Positions 46,531 to 59,043 are shown, numbered from the stretch's first letter. The stretch is DNA of 64,000 nt from Diaporthe sp. PMI_573 (GCA_021399435.1 JAJTUP010000002.1:3756139-3820138); one strand, 5' to 3'. The notes: generated by a model not told the origin, from the letters alone. Program-made: numbers and translations.

Positions 46531-49500
46531 ATGGAAGGCGGTGACGCACAACCAGAGTAAAGACCCTACCCACAAGGGCTAACCTACTCGCGACAGGCAT
46601 TAGCTAACCAAAAAAATAGCGACTGGACAAAGCTTCACTGGGCTGTCTGGTGTCAGGATCTCGATGCGGTCAAGGAGCTTTTACGAGCCGGAGGCAACCA
46701 CCTCAACACACCAGACAGCCTCGGATGGACGCCACTGCATCTGGCCTGCTGCTCTCAGACTTCCAGGCTCTGGGAACACCATCAAATGGGACTGAGGGAA
46801 CTGGATCCAGGCGCTGGCTTAGGGGCCGTACTCACATCTCGCCCAGGATCTCCGAGCCGGTACTCGACTCTTGCCTACACGTTTTCCCGCTACTCCAGCG
46901 AGACGCAGAACTTCGCGGAGCGAACCGTATCCTTCATGATCGCGCTCGAGCTGCTCCAGGCGGGCGCCGACGTCCGCGTTGAATGTCAAGGCTTTTGTAC
47001 GGCACTACATTGCGCCGCCAGTTCCGGATGGGTCGATCACATAGATGCATTGCTATATTTCGGAGCAAGCCTAGGCGACGCAAATGTTGGCAAGTGTCCC
47101 CCTGTGTGCTGGGCTGCTGATCCAACATCAGGCCGCCAGAGCGCAATGGACTACTTGCGTAAGAAGTATGGGCCCGATGCTTGGTCTCGGATTCGAGAGC
47201 ATTCTAGATCCGATTCTTGCAATGTCGGCTCAATTCCAGAGTATGAACCTCCAACAGAGGATTTCGAATCCTGGTATTTCAACGAATTCACGCCGGATAT
47301 TTCGAGGCCATGCCTTCCTGGCGCCTGCGGCGTTGTTGATGTAGTGAAGGCCATTTCGATCTGTTCCCTTTGCGGACGGATGTCTCTACAGGCATTGCGA
47401 TCTCGAACCGGATTCTTACATGCAAAGTCAATACAGGACCTTCGACTCTCGGCAGCGGCTTGCTCTCTATGCAAGTTCTTCTGTTCCTTTTTAGAGAGAC
47501 GCGAAGAAATGACAGCAGAAGCGGACGTCACCCAGGTCATTCTCCGGGCAGGGCTTGGACCTAGATCGTATTCGTCTCCCAATGTCAGCGGCGCTTTCAG
47601 ACTGCAGCTCTCTGGCGGGTGCTTCTGCCACAATACTCCTCCATCTACCGTCTTGGGTGCTAGGTCGACGGATTTTCAAAGTTGTGTTGGACATTGCCGG
47701 TCGACTCTGATGGAAGATATCGTGTTCGAACTTTTCACCAGTGACTGTATGTCTATTGGCTTCTCAATTATGTTTCTGGACGCTAACGAGTGGTGCGAAG
47801 CTGAGGTATCTGCGAATAGCGTCGTCTGCGGTCGAATCCCGGCTCCAGATACGAGGGCTGAACAATCAACCGCGCTTGCTCGATCATGGTTTGACCGCTG
47901 TCAAAATGACCACGACCTTTGTAAAAGCCGATCTCAAGGCGGCGTTCTGCCAACCAGAGTTATCGACGTCAGAGACTTCCAGAATTCCGGTCAGGTCACC
48001 TTGGTTCGAGGTCAGGAGGCGTCGGGCCAGTATGTTGCATTCAGCCACCGATGGATGCCAGGAACGCCAGACACTCTGCCATGGGTGACAACGACTTTGA
48101 ACGAAGCGACAAGACAGCAAGGTTTCCGTGCTTCCGTGCTTCCACACGGCATACGAGATGCCATCACATGCACCGCCCGACTAGGAATACGATACCTCTG
48201 GATTGATTCTCTCTGCATTCTGCAGGATCCGGCAGGTGACTGGGAGCGGGAGTCGGTCAAGATGTTGGATGTGTTTGGCAACGCTGCAATCACACTGTTT
48301 GCCGATTGTTCCGAGAACGACGGTTTCCAATTCCTCAAGCCAAGAGACACAGGCAACTTCCAGGACAGACGCGGGACTGAGTTCGGAATTGAGGTGGAAT
48401 GCGGGAGTAAAATGCAAATTCAGATTCTCGAACGGTACTCCCGCTATCAGCCCAGGATGCCAGCCAAAGCAACAGATCTTTTCCAAAGCAACGTGATCGG
48501 ATCCAGCCTCTCGGACCGCGGATGGATCTTCCAGGAACAAGTTATCTCCAGTCGTCGCTTACACTTTGGACACCATCAAATGTTCTGGTCCTGCGAACAA
48601 AGCTTCGAGGCCGAAGATGGTACCGACCTGACGCACACATGTGTCCCGCCACATTGGTATAGGTGGTTGTTCTCCCCCAAGTACGCCCGACGCACCGGTC
48701 TTGATTCTCACTTTGGCATCTCCGACGGGCAGATGGAAATCTGGGTGCAGCATGTCAACTGGGCGATGCTGGTCGAGAACTACACCCGTCGCTCCCTGAC
48801 GAAGGGCAGCGACAAGCTGCGTGCCTTGTCTGCGCTGGCAAAGGCATTCGGCGTCATATACAATGACAAGTACGTTGTCGGCAATTGGGCCAAGTGCTTT
48901 CGGTTGAACCTGCTATGGTCCGCGAAGCCACGTGCGGGAGCGACGACGAAGACGACGAAGCCGTGCAAAGCGCCGTACAAGGAGCCACATCTTTCTGGCA
49001 GCCCGATACCCAGCTGGTCCTGGCTCGCAGCTGATGGGGCCGTCGACTACCCGCACCTACGAGCGGACAAGACGTCGAGAACCGAACAAACCGGGCTCAT
49101 GCACGTCTACTTCCAAGTGCTCAACGAACCCGAGTGCATTCCGGGCGAGGATGGCCCCTTCGCCTCACTGCCGATCTATTGCGGCGCCGTTGGCATCTGG
49201 GGTGTTCTCGAACCCGCTCTGGCCCAGGCTTCCTCACCAAGAGCAACGAAGGCCGACGATGCCGACGAACGACTCCGCCTCCCCTGGTTCCACACGCACC
49301 ACGGTGACACCAGCCAGTACATAGCACTCTACAACTCCGAATCCATCCTCATCGGGGCCATGATACCCGATCGCCTGCACGAGCCTCCGCCGGCACACGT
49401 CAAGCTCTTACACGCGTGGCAATCGCGGGGCATGTGTCCATGCTCTGGCTGCGGCGGCGCTGTCACCCCGAGATACGACCACTTCATTGTCTTGGTGGAG

Positions 49501-49647
49501 GCTGACTGGGGCAAAAACACGTTTCGACGAGTTGGCTTCGGGTGGATGTACAGTCGGGTCGACCGGCATGGCAGACAGAGTCAGCCAGACAATGATAATT
49601 TGTTGGGTTTGTGGAGATCCCCACCCAGCGAGTTTCGTATTGTCTGA
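46531..49647 (+). CDS. Ankyrin-HET domain protein, intact
   Basis: Exon 1 (46531-46556) encodes nine residues; a 63-bp intron (GTAAAG donor, GCTAACC branch, AATAG acceptor at 46619) leads into exon 2, open to a TGA at 49645. Length is about 1,018 residues. Ankyrin repeats come first (TKLHWAVWCQDLDAVKELL; GWTPLHLACC; CTALHCAASSGW; residues 10-190), then a Cys-pair region with CSLCGRM and CSLCKFFCSFL typical of sequence before HET, then the HET domain from YVAFSHRWMPG (about residue 480) through LGIRYLWIDSLCILQDPAGD (about 530), and the conserved C-terminal RGWIFQEQVISSRRLHF (about 640). HET proteins trigger regulated cell death on non-self contact; ankyrins are a plausible recognition module. 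It is the only large gene here without a lesion. The ATG at 46531 was chosen because only it joins in frame. Confidence 0.9.
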
Positions 49648-50708
49648 AGCAAGCGCTGCAATTTTCAAAGGATCTGGGCAAGGAAAGGTTTTTCGGTATT
49701 GCATGTATAGGACTCTCTTAAACTTCTAAAAAAAAAATGAGTTCGCATGACAAAGTTTTGCAGGAACTGCGACCGAATTAGGACCGAGAGCTGCACCGTG
49801 TAGGGGTGCCAAAGTGCGTCATGGGGAGGGAAGATACATGTAATTGGCACGAACCGCCTCGCAATCCTCTGTACTCGGATAAGTCAATAGGTAATCCCCG
49901 GCTCTCCCTCGTCTCCCTCGCAGACACCCGTTATCCCCGCAAAGAATCTTCATAAGATTGCTTTCAAATTCAGGTCCCATTGAGTCCAGACTCCATCATG
50001 AATTGTTGATCAGGCTGGATACCTACCTGGGTAGCCTTGTGTGTAAAGTTAAGTGGGCTAGAATCGACGGTCCAGCGGCACGTGCACACAGCCGAGGCGG
50101 GCATGTGGCGTCTAGCGCCGCCTTGATCGTTTTGGGGCCGGCCCCGCCAGGCAACAGGATTTCTATGCTTTGCTGCTGAACTGAGACGTTCAATATCGGT
50201 GACCAACAGTTTCAACCGCGTCATGTGCTTCGAGAAGGAGTTTTATGAGGAGATAATCGAGCAGTGAGAGGCGGGAGAACAGGTTTTTTTCTTCTCTGGG
50301 GTACAGGTATCGTGTTAAGTAGTAGATTTTGGGATGGGAGCGTACACGGCGTACGATCCAGGAGTTACTCGACCGGAAGAGTGACAGAGACGTTTACTAG
50401 CTTGGCACATTCTGGTAACTCGGACCAGAAGCATCATCCCTGCTACTCTTTTTTCCCTCAAGAGCATAAAATGCCTGGGGTTTTTAACGAGGGCAGGGGG
50501 CAATATACGAGAAGGAGTCAGATCCAACATAATACCTCTGGTTTCTGTTACTGTCTGGTACAATCAACCAACGATGCAAAACCAACATGTATTTTTCATC
50601 CCGAAATCGTCCCAATGCGATTGTATCATCACACTCCGTAATGTACCCGAATTCGCTTTGGCAGCCGAGTCCGTGAAAATCCCAATGTGCACCTACTAGG
50701 CAAGAACA
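49648..50708. other. Intergenic, 3' flank of the HET gene
   Basis: No supported gene. An A-run at 49729-49737 follows the HET stop by about 80 bp and may lie in its 3' UTR. Short ORFs on both strands lack motifs. Confidence 0.4.
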
Positions 50709-52029
50709 TCAGTGCCGGATAAACATGGTACATTTGCTATGTTTTACTAGGTACCTAGGTAGGTAAGTGCTAAGTAGGTGGCTTGGGTCTGTTGACTTTG
50801 CGAGGACCAGATAGAACGAGAAACGAATGGCATCCATTTCATTCATCGGATCATCGTGATCGATCGGGTCTTGTTCTCGACAACGGGCCGGCTGTTCTTC
50901 TTCTTCTTCCTCCTGATCGTTGTTGGTGTCTGTGTTGACCGCAGATTCTCCGTCCTCTTCCTTCTCCGTCGTTTCAGGTAAGTTCTTCTTCATCCATTTC
51001 CGATGGGTTTTCTTCGCATCCTCGCCCAGCCATGACTTTGCGTTGCCCTTCTTGAGCCCCTTCATCGCCAGAGGTTCGTCACCTTCCATGATGACATCTT
51101 GGGATCCTAAGAAAACGCACGACAGATCTAACTTTGAGAAGTTTGATCCCATAGGATCATCTGGCTCCATTTCAATAGTGTTTCCGTCAGTATCTTGCAG
51201 GAGATACATATCCTGCCACAAGTTTGTTTTCTCTCCTCTATCCCCGTTCTCCGTTGCAGCATAGCCGAGGATCATCGATTCGATCACAAGACGGTGTGTG
51301 ACGTATCCTTTAAGTGAGATCTGCCCTCCAGACAATGGTCCATAAGGGCTATCGCCGATTTCCAAACTCATCTTTGCCCCGGAGGTGACTTCTTCAATCC
51401 GGCTCCGGAATGGGACGCGGCAACTTGTCTGAAAATAAGATATAGGTCCTCGGATGGCAGCCCAGCTCCACGATGGCGCAACAAAACCACGGGCCCCGGC
51501 CTTCTTAAACTGGTCCTGCCTGTGTCGGATAGCCTTGAATGACTCGTCGGTTTCTGGTGCACGCCACTCCGGGTTGTAACCTTCGTTCTCCTTCAGCCAT
51601 GTCTCCAGCTTCCCCGTCACAGGCGTTTCCCAGGCAAGTTGGGCAGCGAGATCCCCTTTCCAAAGGCCGGCAAGATAAGCACCCTGGTTGCCTGATATTT
51701 GCCCGATAGAATGTTGGAATTTCGCTGCGAGACCTGCGAGGGCGGGCAATTTGTCCGAATCGTAGGTAAGTGACCTCGAAGTGAATTTCATGACCACGTC
51801 CTTCCACTGTTTGTACACGTCGTCCAAGGCACCCATTCGGAGGAGGTTGCGCAAAATTCCATGTCCCTTGGTGGATTCTCTTCGGCATTTCGCATTGAGT
51901 GATCTGATTGCATTCCCAGGAGAACTCGTCAGACGAGTAATGCAAGACTCGCTTGGACATAAGGTGTTCTTGTAATGCTGTGTAACCCAACAACGCAAAC
52001 AAGGATGGAGAAGATGGAATTGGCAACAT
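50709..52029 (-). pseudogene. HET-protein C-terminal relic
   Basis: The minus-strand sequence begins with LQEHLMSKRVLHYSSDEFSW (52000-51930), the end of a HET domain (usual form GW-x-QE-x-LS-x-R), then shifts frame near 51860 into KFTSRSLTYDSDKLPALAGL, YLAGLWKGDL and APSWSWAAIRGPISYF (51790-51430), the conserved region after HET domains. It ends with a long acidic low-complexity tail (QEEEEEEQPARC, about 50895) and Asp/Glu-rich sequence. The catalytic-like N-terminal HET motifs are missing, so the gene is 5'-truncated as well as frameshifted. The C-terminal frame itself is open over about 380 codons, which suggests recent loss or residual expression. It points away from the intact HET gene toward it on the opposite strand. 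Confidence 0.8.
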
Positions 52030-52238
52030 GCCGCGTCCGCCTCATTTTCAGGAGCGGCAACCACCACGGGTCCTCGCCGGTTAATTGGTCGCCAATAGCA
52101 CAGCGTTTAAAATACGCCATGTGAGGTTTTAATCCTAGCTATGGTATCAGTCAGACAATCATTCAGCATACTACCTACGCAGATTCGCAGAAACGGTAGA
52201 TCAGATTTGTCACTTACTTCACGAACATAAACACGGCC

Positions 52239-53931
52239 ATGGAACCTAGCTCTGATATAGATGATAAAAGTGGTTTGGCAGACCAATTACACCAACATTG
52301 TCAAAAAGCTGTCCTCTTCTCTACAGGGGAATTCCTACCCCACGGTCTCGCTTCTCAACTAGTGACAGAAGAGGCGATACGCAAAGAACTAGCCATCAGT
52401 CCTAAAGAAGCAGGAACCCCCCTCCTGGTTCAGTTCATCCGCAAACGTGCTAAGCTAGTCTTCTTGACAGCCGTGACGCTCAACTTCAAACCTAAAGACC
52501 TACGCAAGGTTATGAAAACGTTCCAGAACAACAACTTCAACGATGACTGCCTACCAGTGCACGAGCCAGAATACATGCCTGCCTTCACCGGGCAGCTGTG
52601 GAAAGCCAACAGAATGAAGCAGTTCACCACGAATCAATGGAAGTTTAAAGCGCCAATATTTGCCAAACGCGAACCCTTCCGCACAGAGAGCTATTCTGAT
52701 GAGCAGATCCTCCCTTTCATAGATGTTGGATCACGGACGGAATACGGCACATTCAGCGAGGTCTTCCAGACGAAAATCCACAAACAGCACTGTGTAGATC
52801 TACCGCTTGTCGTAAGTTGAGACATTCATTTATTTAGGATGATCATTAATGTTGAGTTTGCAACAGTTCAGTGACCGAGCAGCTACCGTTGCGATCAAGA
52901 GGATCTCTAAAAATTCCTCGCCATTATTCGATAGTGAAGTCAGGGCACACGAAAGTGTTAGAAAGTTGAACAGCGGTCATTTCGTTCAGTTGCTTGCGGC
53001 TTTTACTAAAGGCTCAGAACATTGCCTCATGTTCGAATGGGCCGATGGAGGAACTTTGTCGGAATTCTGGCAAACGGAGGTACCGCCGACGAATCTGGAA
53101 CACATGCGCAGCTTGGTTCGGGAAAGCCTTGATCAGTTTCAAGGCCTTGTAGATGGTCTCTTCAAGCTGCACTCCCTTGAAAATTACAGGCATGGCGACG
53201 TAAAACCAGACAATATACTGAGATTCAAGAACAGCACCCAGGTCGGAGCACTCAAGATCACCGATTTTAGACTATCAAATAAACGCCACAACCTCGCAAC
53301 TTCAATACACAACAAACCTAGCCGTGCAGACATACGTTATATGGCACCTAAAGCCTCACGCTCAAGTCCGTCGCAATTATCCGACATCTAGTCAATAGGC
53401 TGCGTCATATTAGAGCACATTATCTAGCTGTTGTATGGCAAGAGGGCACTCAAAGAATTCCAAGACTATCTCCACCGTGGCTTTTACGAAAGAAATCACT
53501 CACAACAAGAAAAATCTGTTCACTCATTTGTACTCACCTGCATCAACCATATAGAGAACCAGTTCCAGTGTACTCATAATACAGCTATCGGTCACCTTTT
53601 AGGGTTGGTTAAAGATCGGCTTCTTGTCATCAAGTTACCAAAGGATAGAGGTAAAGCTCAACTCCAAAAAAGCCGGAATAATGAGAGAGCCACAGCCTAC
53701 AAATTTCTAAAAATGCTCATAGTAAGGGATACAAGTAATAAGGCTTACTTATTCAAAGATGATCCGCAAGGACAGGTCCCACGCCTTCCTCCTCTTCCAG
53801 GCTTACCAGCAGACCCGCCTCAAGCTCTAGATAGTCTTCTCCCCCCGCAAACCGTCCAGTACCAGACAGCAATATCGGAGCCATTCTCAATACAACCAGC
53901 CGGCCTTGAGAAACAAAATATAAACTGCTAA
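52239..53931 (+). pseudogene. Protein kinase pseudogene with four motif-hitting G-to-A lesions
   Basis: Exon 1 (52239-52811) has an N-terminal region ending in a glycine-loop-like GTFSEVF; a 55-bp intron (GTAAGT at 52812, CAACAG at 52866) leads to exon 2 with VAIKRI (Lys), HGDVKPDNIL (catalytic loop), then ITDFRLSN where DFG is expected, YMAPKA where APE is expected, and SDI-TAG-SIGCVILEHII-TAG-LLYG where kinases read DIWSLGC and a second Trp. TAGs are at 53389 and 53425. Each of the four lesions is a single coding-strand G-to-A. The C-terminal 160 codons after the second stop stay open to 53931 and are Pro-rich at the end. Related fungal Ser/Thr kinases often sit beside HET and NLR genes, as here. 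The start at 52239 is the first in-frame ATG. Confidence 0.88.
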
Positions 53932-54456
53932 CCCTTGCCCACACCAATCTGCCTGACTAGTAATTTGCGGCTAACACATCGCTTTGTCTTAAAGAACAAA
54001 AAGGTAATAGTATCCCTAAGCCAGGTTTAAACACGACTAACCAACGATTATCTGTAGAAATAGGATATAAGTTTAGTTGTATATACTTTCTCGTGCTTTT
54101 ATAGCTAACTGGTCTCATAATATATAAGTATTAATAAGCGGCTTTCTGATTACTATAATGCTGATTAAAATTTACAATATTGGTAGACTGTAAGCACCAC
54201 CTCAGGTCCAATCCTCAAAGTATAGTACACTTTTGTATGTTGACTATATGGCCCATGCAGGAAGTAAGTAACACAAGCAAACCCTATTTTATAAAGCCAT
54301 CTACTAAACAGTCGAAACCTCTTTTGTTTCAAAATGTACATTTCCAGTTAAGAGGCAGCTGCTTTCTGCTAAATAAACTAGATAGACGAAAACTGGGGAT
54401 TCTGCACAAATAACAAGTTCGCTTTCAACACACTAAATACCGTCAGTAAACTATCC
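53932..54456. other. Intergenic between kinase and HET relics
   Basis: Moderately AT-rich with no motif-bearing frame. Probably the promoter region of the HET pseudogene that starts at 54457, but no specific element was recognised. Confidence 0.4.
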
Positions 54457-56743
54457 ATGTTTCCCGCTTCGCCCCCAGCAGCGAAGCTCTGCGAAAAATA
54501 CCGCCAGTTAGACTGGGCCAATGTAAAGTTCAGCTTTAAGCGCGATACTTCCTATTTAAAAGACTGGTATCAGGCCTGTAACCTCTGCAAGATAGTTTAA
54601 GACATGTGCCAAAGTAACAAACTAGACACTTATTCAACAGTGTAGTTCATTCGTTCAGACTCGACGTTAATAACAAAAAACATTCTTCATCCTATTTTAT
54701 CCATCGTCGTCAGCCTAGGTAAGTTAGGGACCAGTCTAAAACTCTGGAATAAAGCTGCAGAAGCCTGCCCTCGACAGAATACTAATACTAACAAGAGCAA
54801 TTTACGGACTCAGGTCAAACCACTCCTCTTCAACTTGGGTTTCCCATCCTCCCAAAGTCTGGTTCCAATATACATTTCGAAATTATTCGCCAATAGCTCA
54901 CAACATGCAACAAGGAACACCCAGATTGCAGCCTCAAACAACCCTCAAGTCTTCCCACACGCCTCATCAACATCAGCAACATAGACTTGCATACAATCCG
55001 CCTCGTCAAATCCAAGGATGTTGTGGGTTTGGTGACCGTTGAAGGGACCGCATGCCCGGCCCGGCTGTGGCCAATCAGAAGGGCCGGTCTGGCTTAGTCA
55101 GCAGCGGGCTGGCCACTACACCAAGTGCTTCGGCGCCCACGATGGCGATAGCTTCTTTCTTCCTTCTGTAGCAAGAATTCGAACCCGTACCCAGACACGT
55201 ACGGTGGTTCCTTTTGCTCGCCCCTATTTGCACGTGCAAAGACCCCCTGACCTAAGGCATCAGGGCCGTACCAACAATGTCAAGATTCAAGAGCCAAACG
55301 ACTATCACTACATCGCCCTCTCCTACTGCTAGGGGTAGAGGAGTTACTTCACCGCCAAAGATCCAGACTTCCCAACCAACATCTCAAAGCTTCTTTTATC
55401 CGGCATCTCAGTCTCAAACCGTCCCGCCACCTTCCAAAATGCTATTTGCACAACCCAGGCTTTAGGTATACGCTGCCTCTAGATCGATTCTATATATATT
55501 ATCCAGGGTCCCGGCGGGGACTTTAATGTTAAGGCTGGGAAGATGAAAGGCGTCTTTAGCTCGGCATACTGCATTCTGGCTGCTACTTAGGCAAAGAACC
55601 AGAGAGACGGGTTCTTAGAGACATCCCTGTAGAATAAGAGGTCAAAGGCCCGAAGCAATCGCAAGGTCGTCATAATCCAACACAGAAAAGAATAGCCGCT
55701 ATATGTGTGCGAGATGATTGATAATTTCAAGCAGCATGTACCTAGAAGCAGGCTTAATAGCCGTGACTGGGTTCTGCAGGAGAGAGCATTAGCGAGAAGG
55801 ACGGTTTTCTTTACAGGGAGCCAGACATATTAAGAGTGCGGGCATAGAGTAAGATGCAAGATAATAATAAAGATAAAAAAGTAAGTTCATCTACCACACT
55901 ACCCCCTAACATCTAATTCCGATAAGCAAGCAATGCCAATCACTCACGACTCTCGCACTGACAAGTCTTAGCAAACTCGCTGCATTCCTTGGGGATCCTT
56001 CCTTCCCAGACTTCGGCTTTAAAGAAGGCAACAATGGCTCGAGGATCCGCTAGTGCCAGGAGCTATACGCAGAGTACTCGTGCCGGGACTTAAAGCTAGA
56101 CGAGGACCAGCCTATCGCCATCTGCGGGCTCGAGGCACGCCTCATCCGCGGATTTGGTTGCCAGGGTCGCTACGGCGTCTTCTACGACAGAGACAGCGGC
56201 CTGCTGGCCCGGAGCCTCCTCTAGCGCCGCCCGGACGACCAGAATTCGTTGACACCTATATCCCTCGCAAAGCAAATGCGCCCCCCTTCATGGTCGTAGA
56301 TAGCATATAACAGCGCCATCGACTATCTCAAAGTAGAAGGGGACACAATAGATTGGTCGGCATATAAGGGATGCATCAAAGCAAACAAAAAAGGAGATGA
56401 CGACGGGAAGGAGATCAAGGATGTAGACAAGAAATCCTATGCCGATGTGAATCTAACGGCCGTAGTACGGAATTTCAACCCGGAGTTAACAGACCAACCC
56501 GAGAACAAGTTAATAGTCTATAACAAAAAGGGCATGGCGTATAAGCACACATTCAAGTATATCGTAATAGATAGAGAGAAAGACAAGAACGAAGACAAGG
56601 ATAGGTCCGTGGAAAACAAGATACACCACGTGCTCGTAGTTAAGCCGGCTTCGGACAGAGGAAAGTATGAAAGAATCAAGGTAGGGTTCCTGCCTGGCCG
56701 ATATATTGATTTGGGACAGGGACCGGCTGTCAAAGTCGTCTGA
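54457..56743 (+). pseudogene. HET-domain pseudogene with stops at Trp positions
   Basis: From the ATG at 54457 one frame runs to an intron (GTAAGT near 55881, ACAAG near 55969) and continues in another frame to a TGA at 56741. The N-terminal ACNLCKIV is the Cys pair typical before HET domains. HET motifs are YIALSYC-TAG-G (about 55307; expected CWG), LGIRCL-TAG-IDSI (about 55463; expected LWIDSLC) and NSRDWVLQERALARRTVFF (about 55760; expected RGW). After the intron come YAEYSCRDLKLDEDQPIAIC, LL-TAG-RRP and PPSWS-TAG-IAYN, the usual SWSW signature. At least nine stops, nearly all TAG at places where Trp is conserved or fits; one is TAA (expected Trp). Apart from these the frame is unusually well kept. 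Function would be incompatibility-linked cell death. Confidence 0.85.
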
Positions 56744-57199
56744 ATAAGACAGATCGCTTGGAAAAATATATTTTGGCGAATTAGTGTTCTCCGTTTCCTC
56801 AAAAGTACTTGTAGTGTACAGATTAAGCGGCATTCGCCGTAACTCTCTGTCCTCATAACATCGTCTAGACTTAGCAACAGACTGCTAGACTTGGCCTAAA
56901 CACATAAAAGGACTTGCTGCTTGGCCATATTCCTCTCTCCTAAAACGTTTCAGGCAATCTGACTTCTGCCTAACGTTCCAGCCATCTAAAAATCAGACCA
57001 TTCCAAGCTAGTTGACCGCACCCAAATCACCTTCAATAGTGGCTTACACGCAATAACACCGCTAAACCACAACCGCTAGAGCCTCAATATAGAAGCCGTT
57101 ATAGACAGGGCACGCTTCAACAAGAGACATATCTCCATCTTCGTCTAGACCCACACATGGCAAAGTCGCAGTTTGTCTCAAGACCAGATCGCCCAGACC

Positions 57200-57690
57200 A
57201 TTGAACAGAGAGACAATTCCAACTACAAGGTCCTTGGCGTCTTGTTTTACGCCCAGGGAATTCCTGCAGTCATGAACAAAATACCTATACCGGTTTAAAG
57301 GTAGTGAATAGAATAGAGTTTGCCGCCACAGACATCATCCTTAGCCCAAAATACCCGGGATATCATCTCGCAAACAACATCACCATCCACTTCGGCCCGC
57401 CACTCAGCATACTATTACAGTCGACAGAGACAAAGGGTTTAACAGTTCCAATACTCTCAGCGAGGAGCAGTACTCATCCGGCCAATCTAGCAGACCCTCG
57501 ACCCAGCCAACTCCCACTTCAAGTTCTTATTGGCGAAATGCACTCGGCGCAGTTTACCCGTCGTTCCAGCATTTGCCCTTACCGACTATAAAGCCCAAGG
57601 CAAGACATTTATAAAAGTCCTCTTAGCCTAAGCAGACGCCTATAGCAAAGTTATCTTGCCACTACAGAGGACCATCTTTAATGGCCGCAA
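57200..57690 (+). pseudogene. PIF1-like helicase C-terminal fragment
   Basis: Plus-strand traces read KVVNRIEFAATDIILSPKYP (57300-57360), HFGPPLSILLQSTETKGL (about 57390) and, after a frame change, PAFALTDYKAQGKTFIKVLL (57570-57630). The last is the C-terminal helicase motif (A-x-T-x-x-K-x-QG-x-T) of PIF1-like enzymes; such fragments are abundant in fungal genomes and often belong to mobile elements. The N-terminal Walker motifs were not found upstream. Coding sense fades after 57690. Confidence 0.6.
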
Positions 57691-59043
57691 CACTATACGC
57701 CCCACAATCGCAAATGGCCCGCGCAATTGCACACCAAACTGCAACGAGTCGCAAAGTAAAACTGCAATTAACAGCCCGGTGTTTCCCAATTAGAACTAGC
57801 ACTAACTCATTCTAAATACAGTATATTATAAGGGGTTTCTGGCATGGTCGGATATGCTGCCCGCGAACCTATCGATCGGCCGCCTAATGGACCCAATCCG
57901 TTACAGCTTTAGTTGTCAGTACATCCAGGCTTGACATCCGCAATCCGGGTTGACGGCTTGGGTAAGGAAGCCAAACGTCAGACAGTTTCCCCACTAAAGC
58001 CCTTGCCAGATCCACCGTCTTGGGCGTCATGGCTGGCCCACAGAAATCCTAGCTTAGGACCAGCAAATGTATACACGAAGTTCCAAGCACACTGAAGTGC
58101 ACGCGTAATTCTATGAGGTCCCCTTCGTCCTGCCAAGCAAATCCTGTTTGACTTCTACAAACGATAAATCTAGCCGACCCGCGGCTGTAATGGGTGCCTG
58201 AATAATCCGCCCATTGCACTACGCTGCCATGCGCTCCTGCCCCGCGCTCCTGTCCTTGCCCTTAGGCGCCCTACACCCTGGCACCATGCCCCACGAACAC
58301 AAATGGCAAACGCAGCAATCGAAAGTCCAATCAAAGAATATGTGAACTACAAGTCCGCGATAAAGTTCTAGACGCAAATAATCCGCTCGAAGATATTCCA
58401 TAATTAAAATCAAATAACAGCTGAAAAGGATAGCTTACTGGACTTTTTAAAATCGAGGTTGCCCGATCTTGCTGGTACGTTTCACGAGCTAGTCCAGATG
58501 CGCCATATCAACCACAGCTCCGTTTTAACATCCTTGCACAATGCTTCGATCCGCATCTTGGTATATCTCTACTAATCGGCTGGTCCTTCGGTTACGCATT
58601 GGTGCGTCATATATTTTCATGCTTGATTGAAGCTTGTCGAGTAATACGGACAGAATTCCTTGCATCTATAGTCTAGGAGCATTGGTCAGTAGCGCGTATC
58701 AATGGCTCAGTGACAAATCCGGCCTTACGTATAACGTGGTTGGACAGTCAGCCGCGGATGACACATGCCCGCGGATTTCTTTTACATACAAAAAACGTCT
58801 GTGCCAACCTTGTCAACTTCTTCAAACTAGGCCCAATTTAGATATAAATTTCAGTATTAGTTTAAAATAGTATATATAACTTAAGTTTTAAATTTTAGAA
58901 ATTTAGAATTTAAGTAGAATTAATTATAAGAAAAAAGTTTAAATTAATCCCTGTAATTTAGTTTTTCCGATATAACTAAGCTAAAAAAATCTAAAATTCT
59001 TTTAAAAAAAGATTTGGCTTTTTCATATAACTCTTTATCGATA
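57691..59043. other. Intergenic, AT-rich toward the right
   Basis: No gene supported. From about 58860 the DNA becomes TA-rich (RIP-like) up to the dispersed repeat at 59044. Short ORFs lack motifs. Confidence 0.4.
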
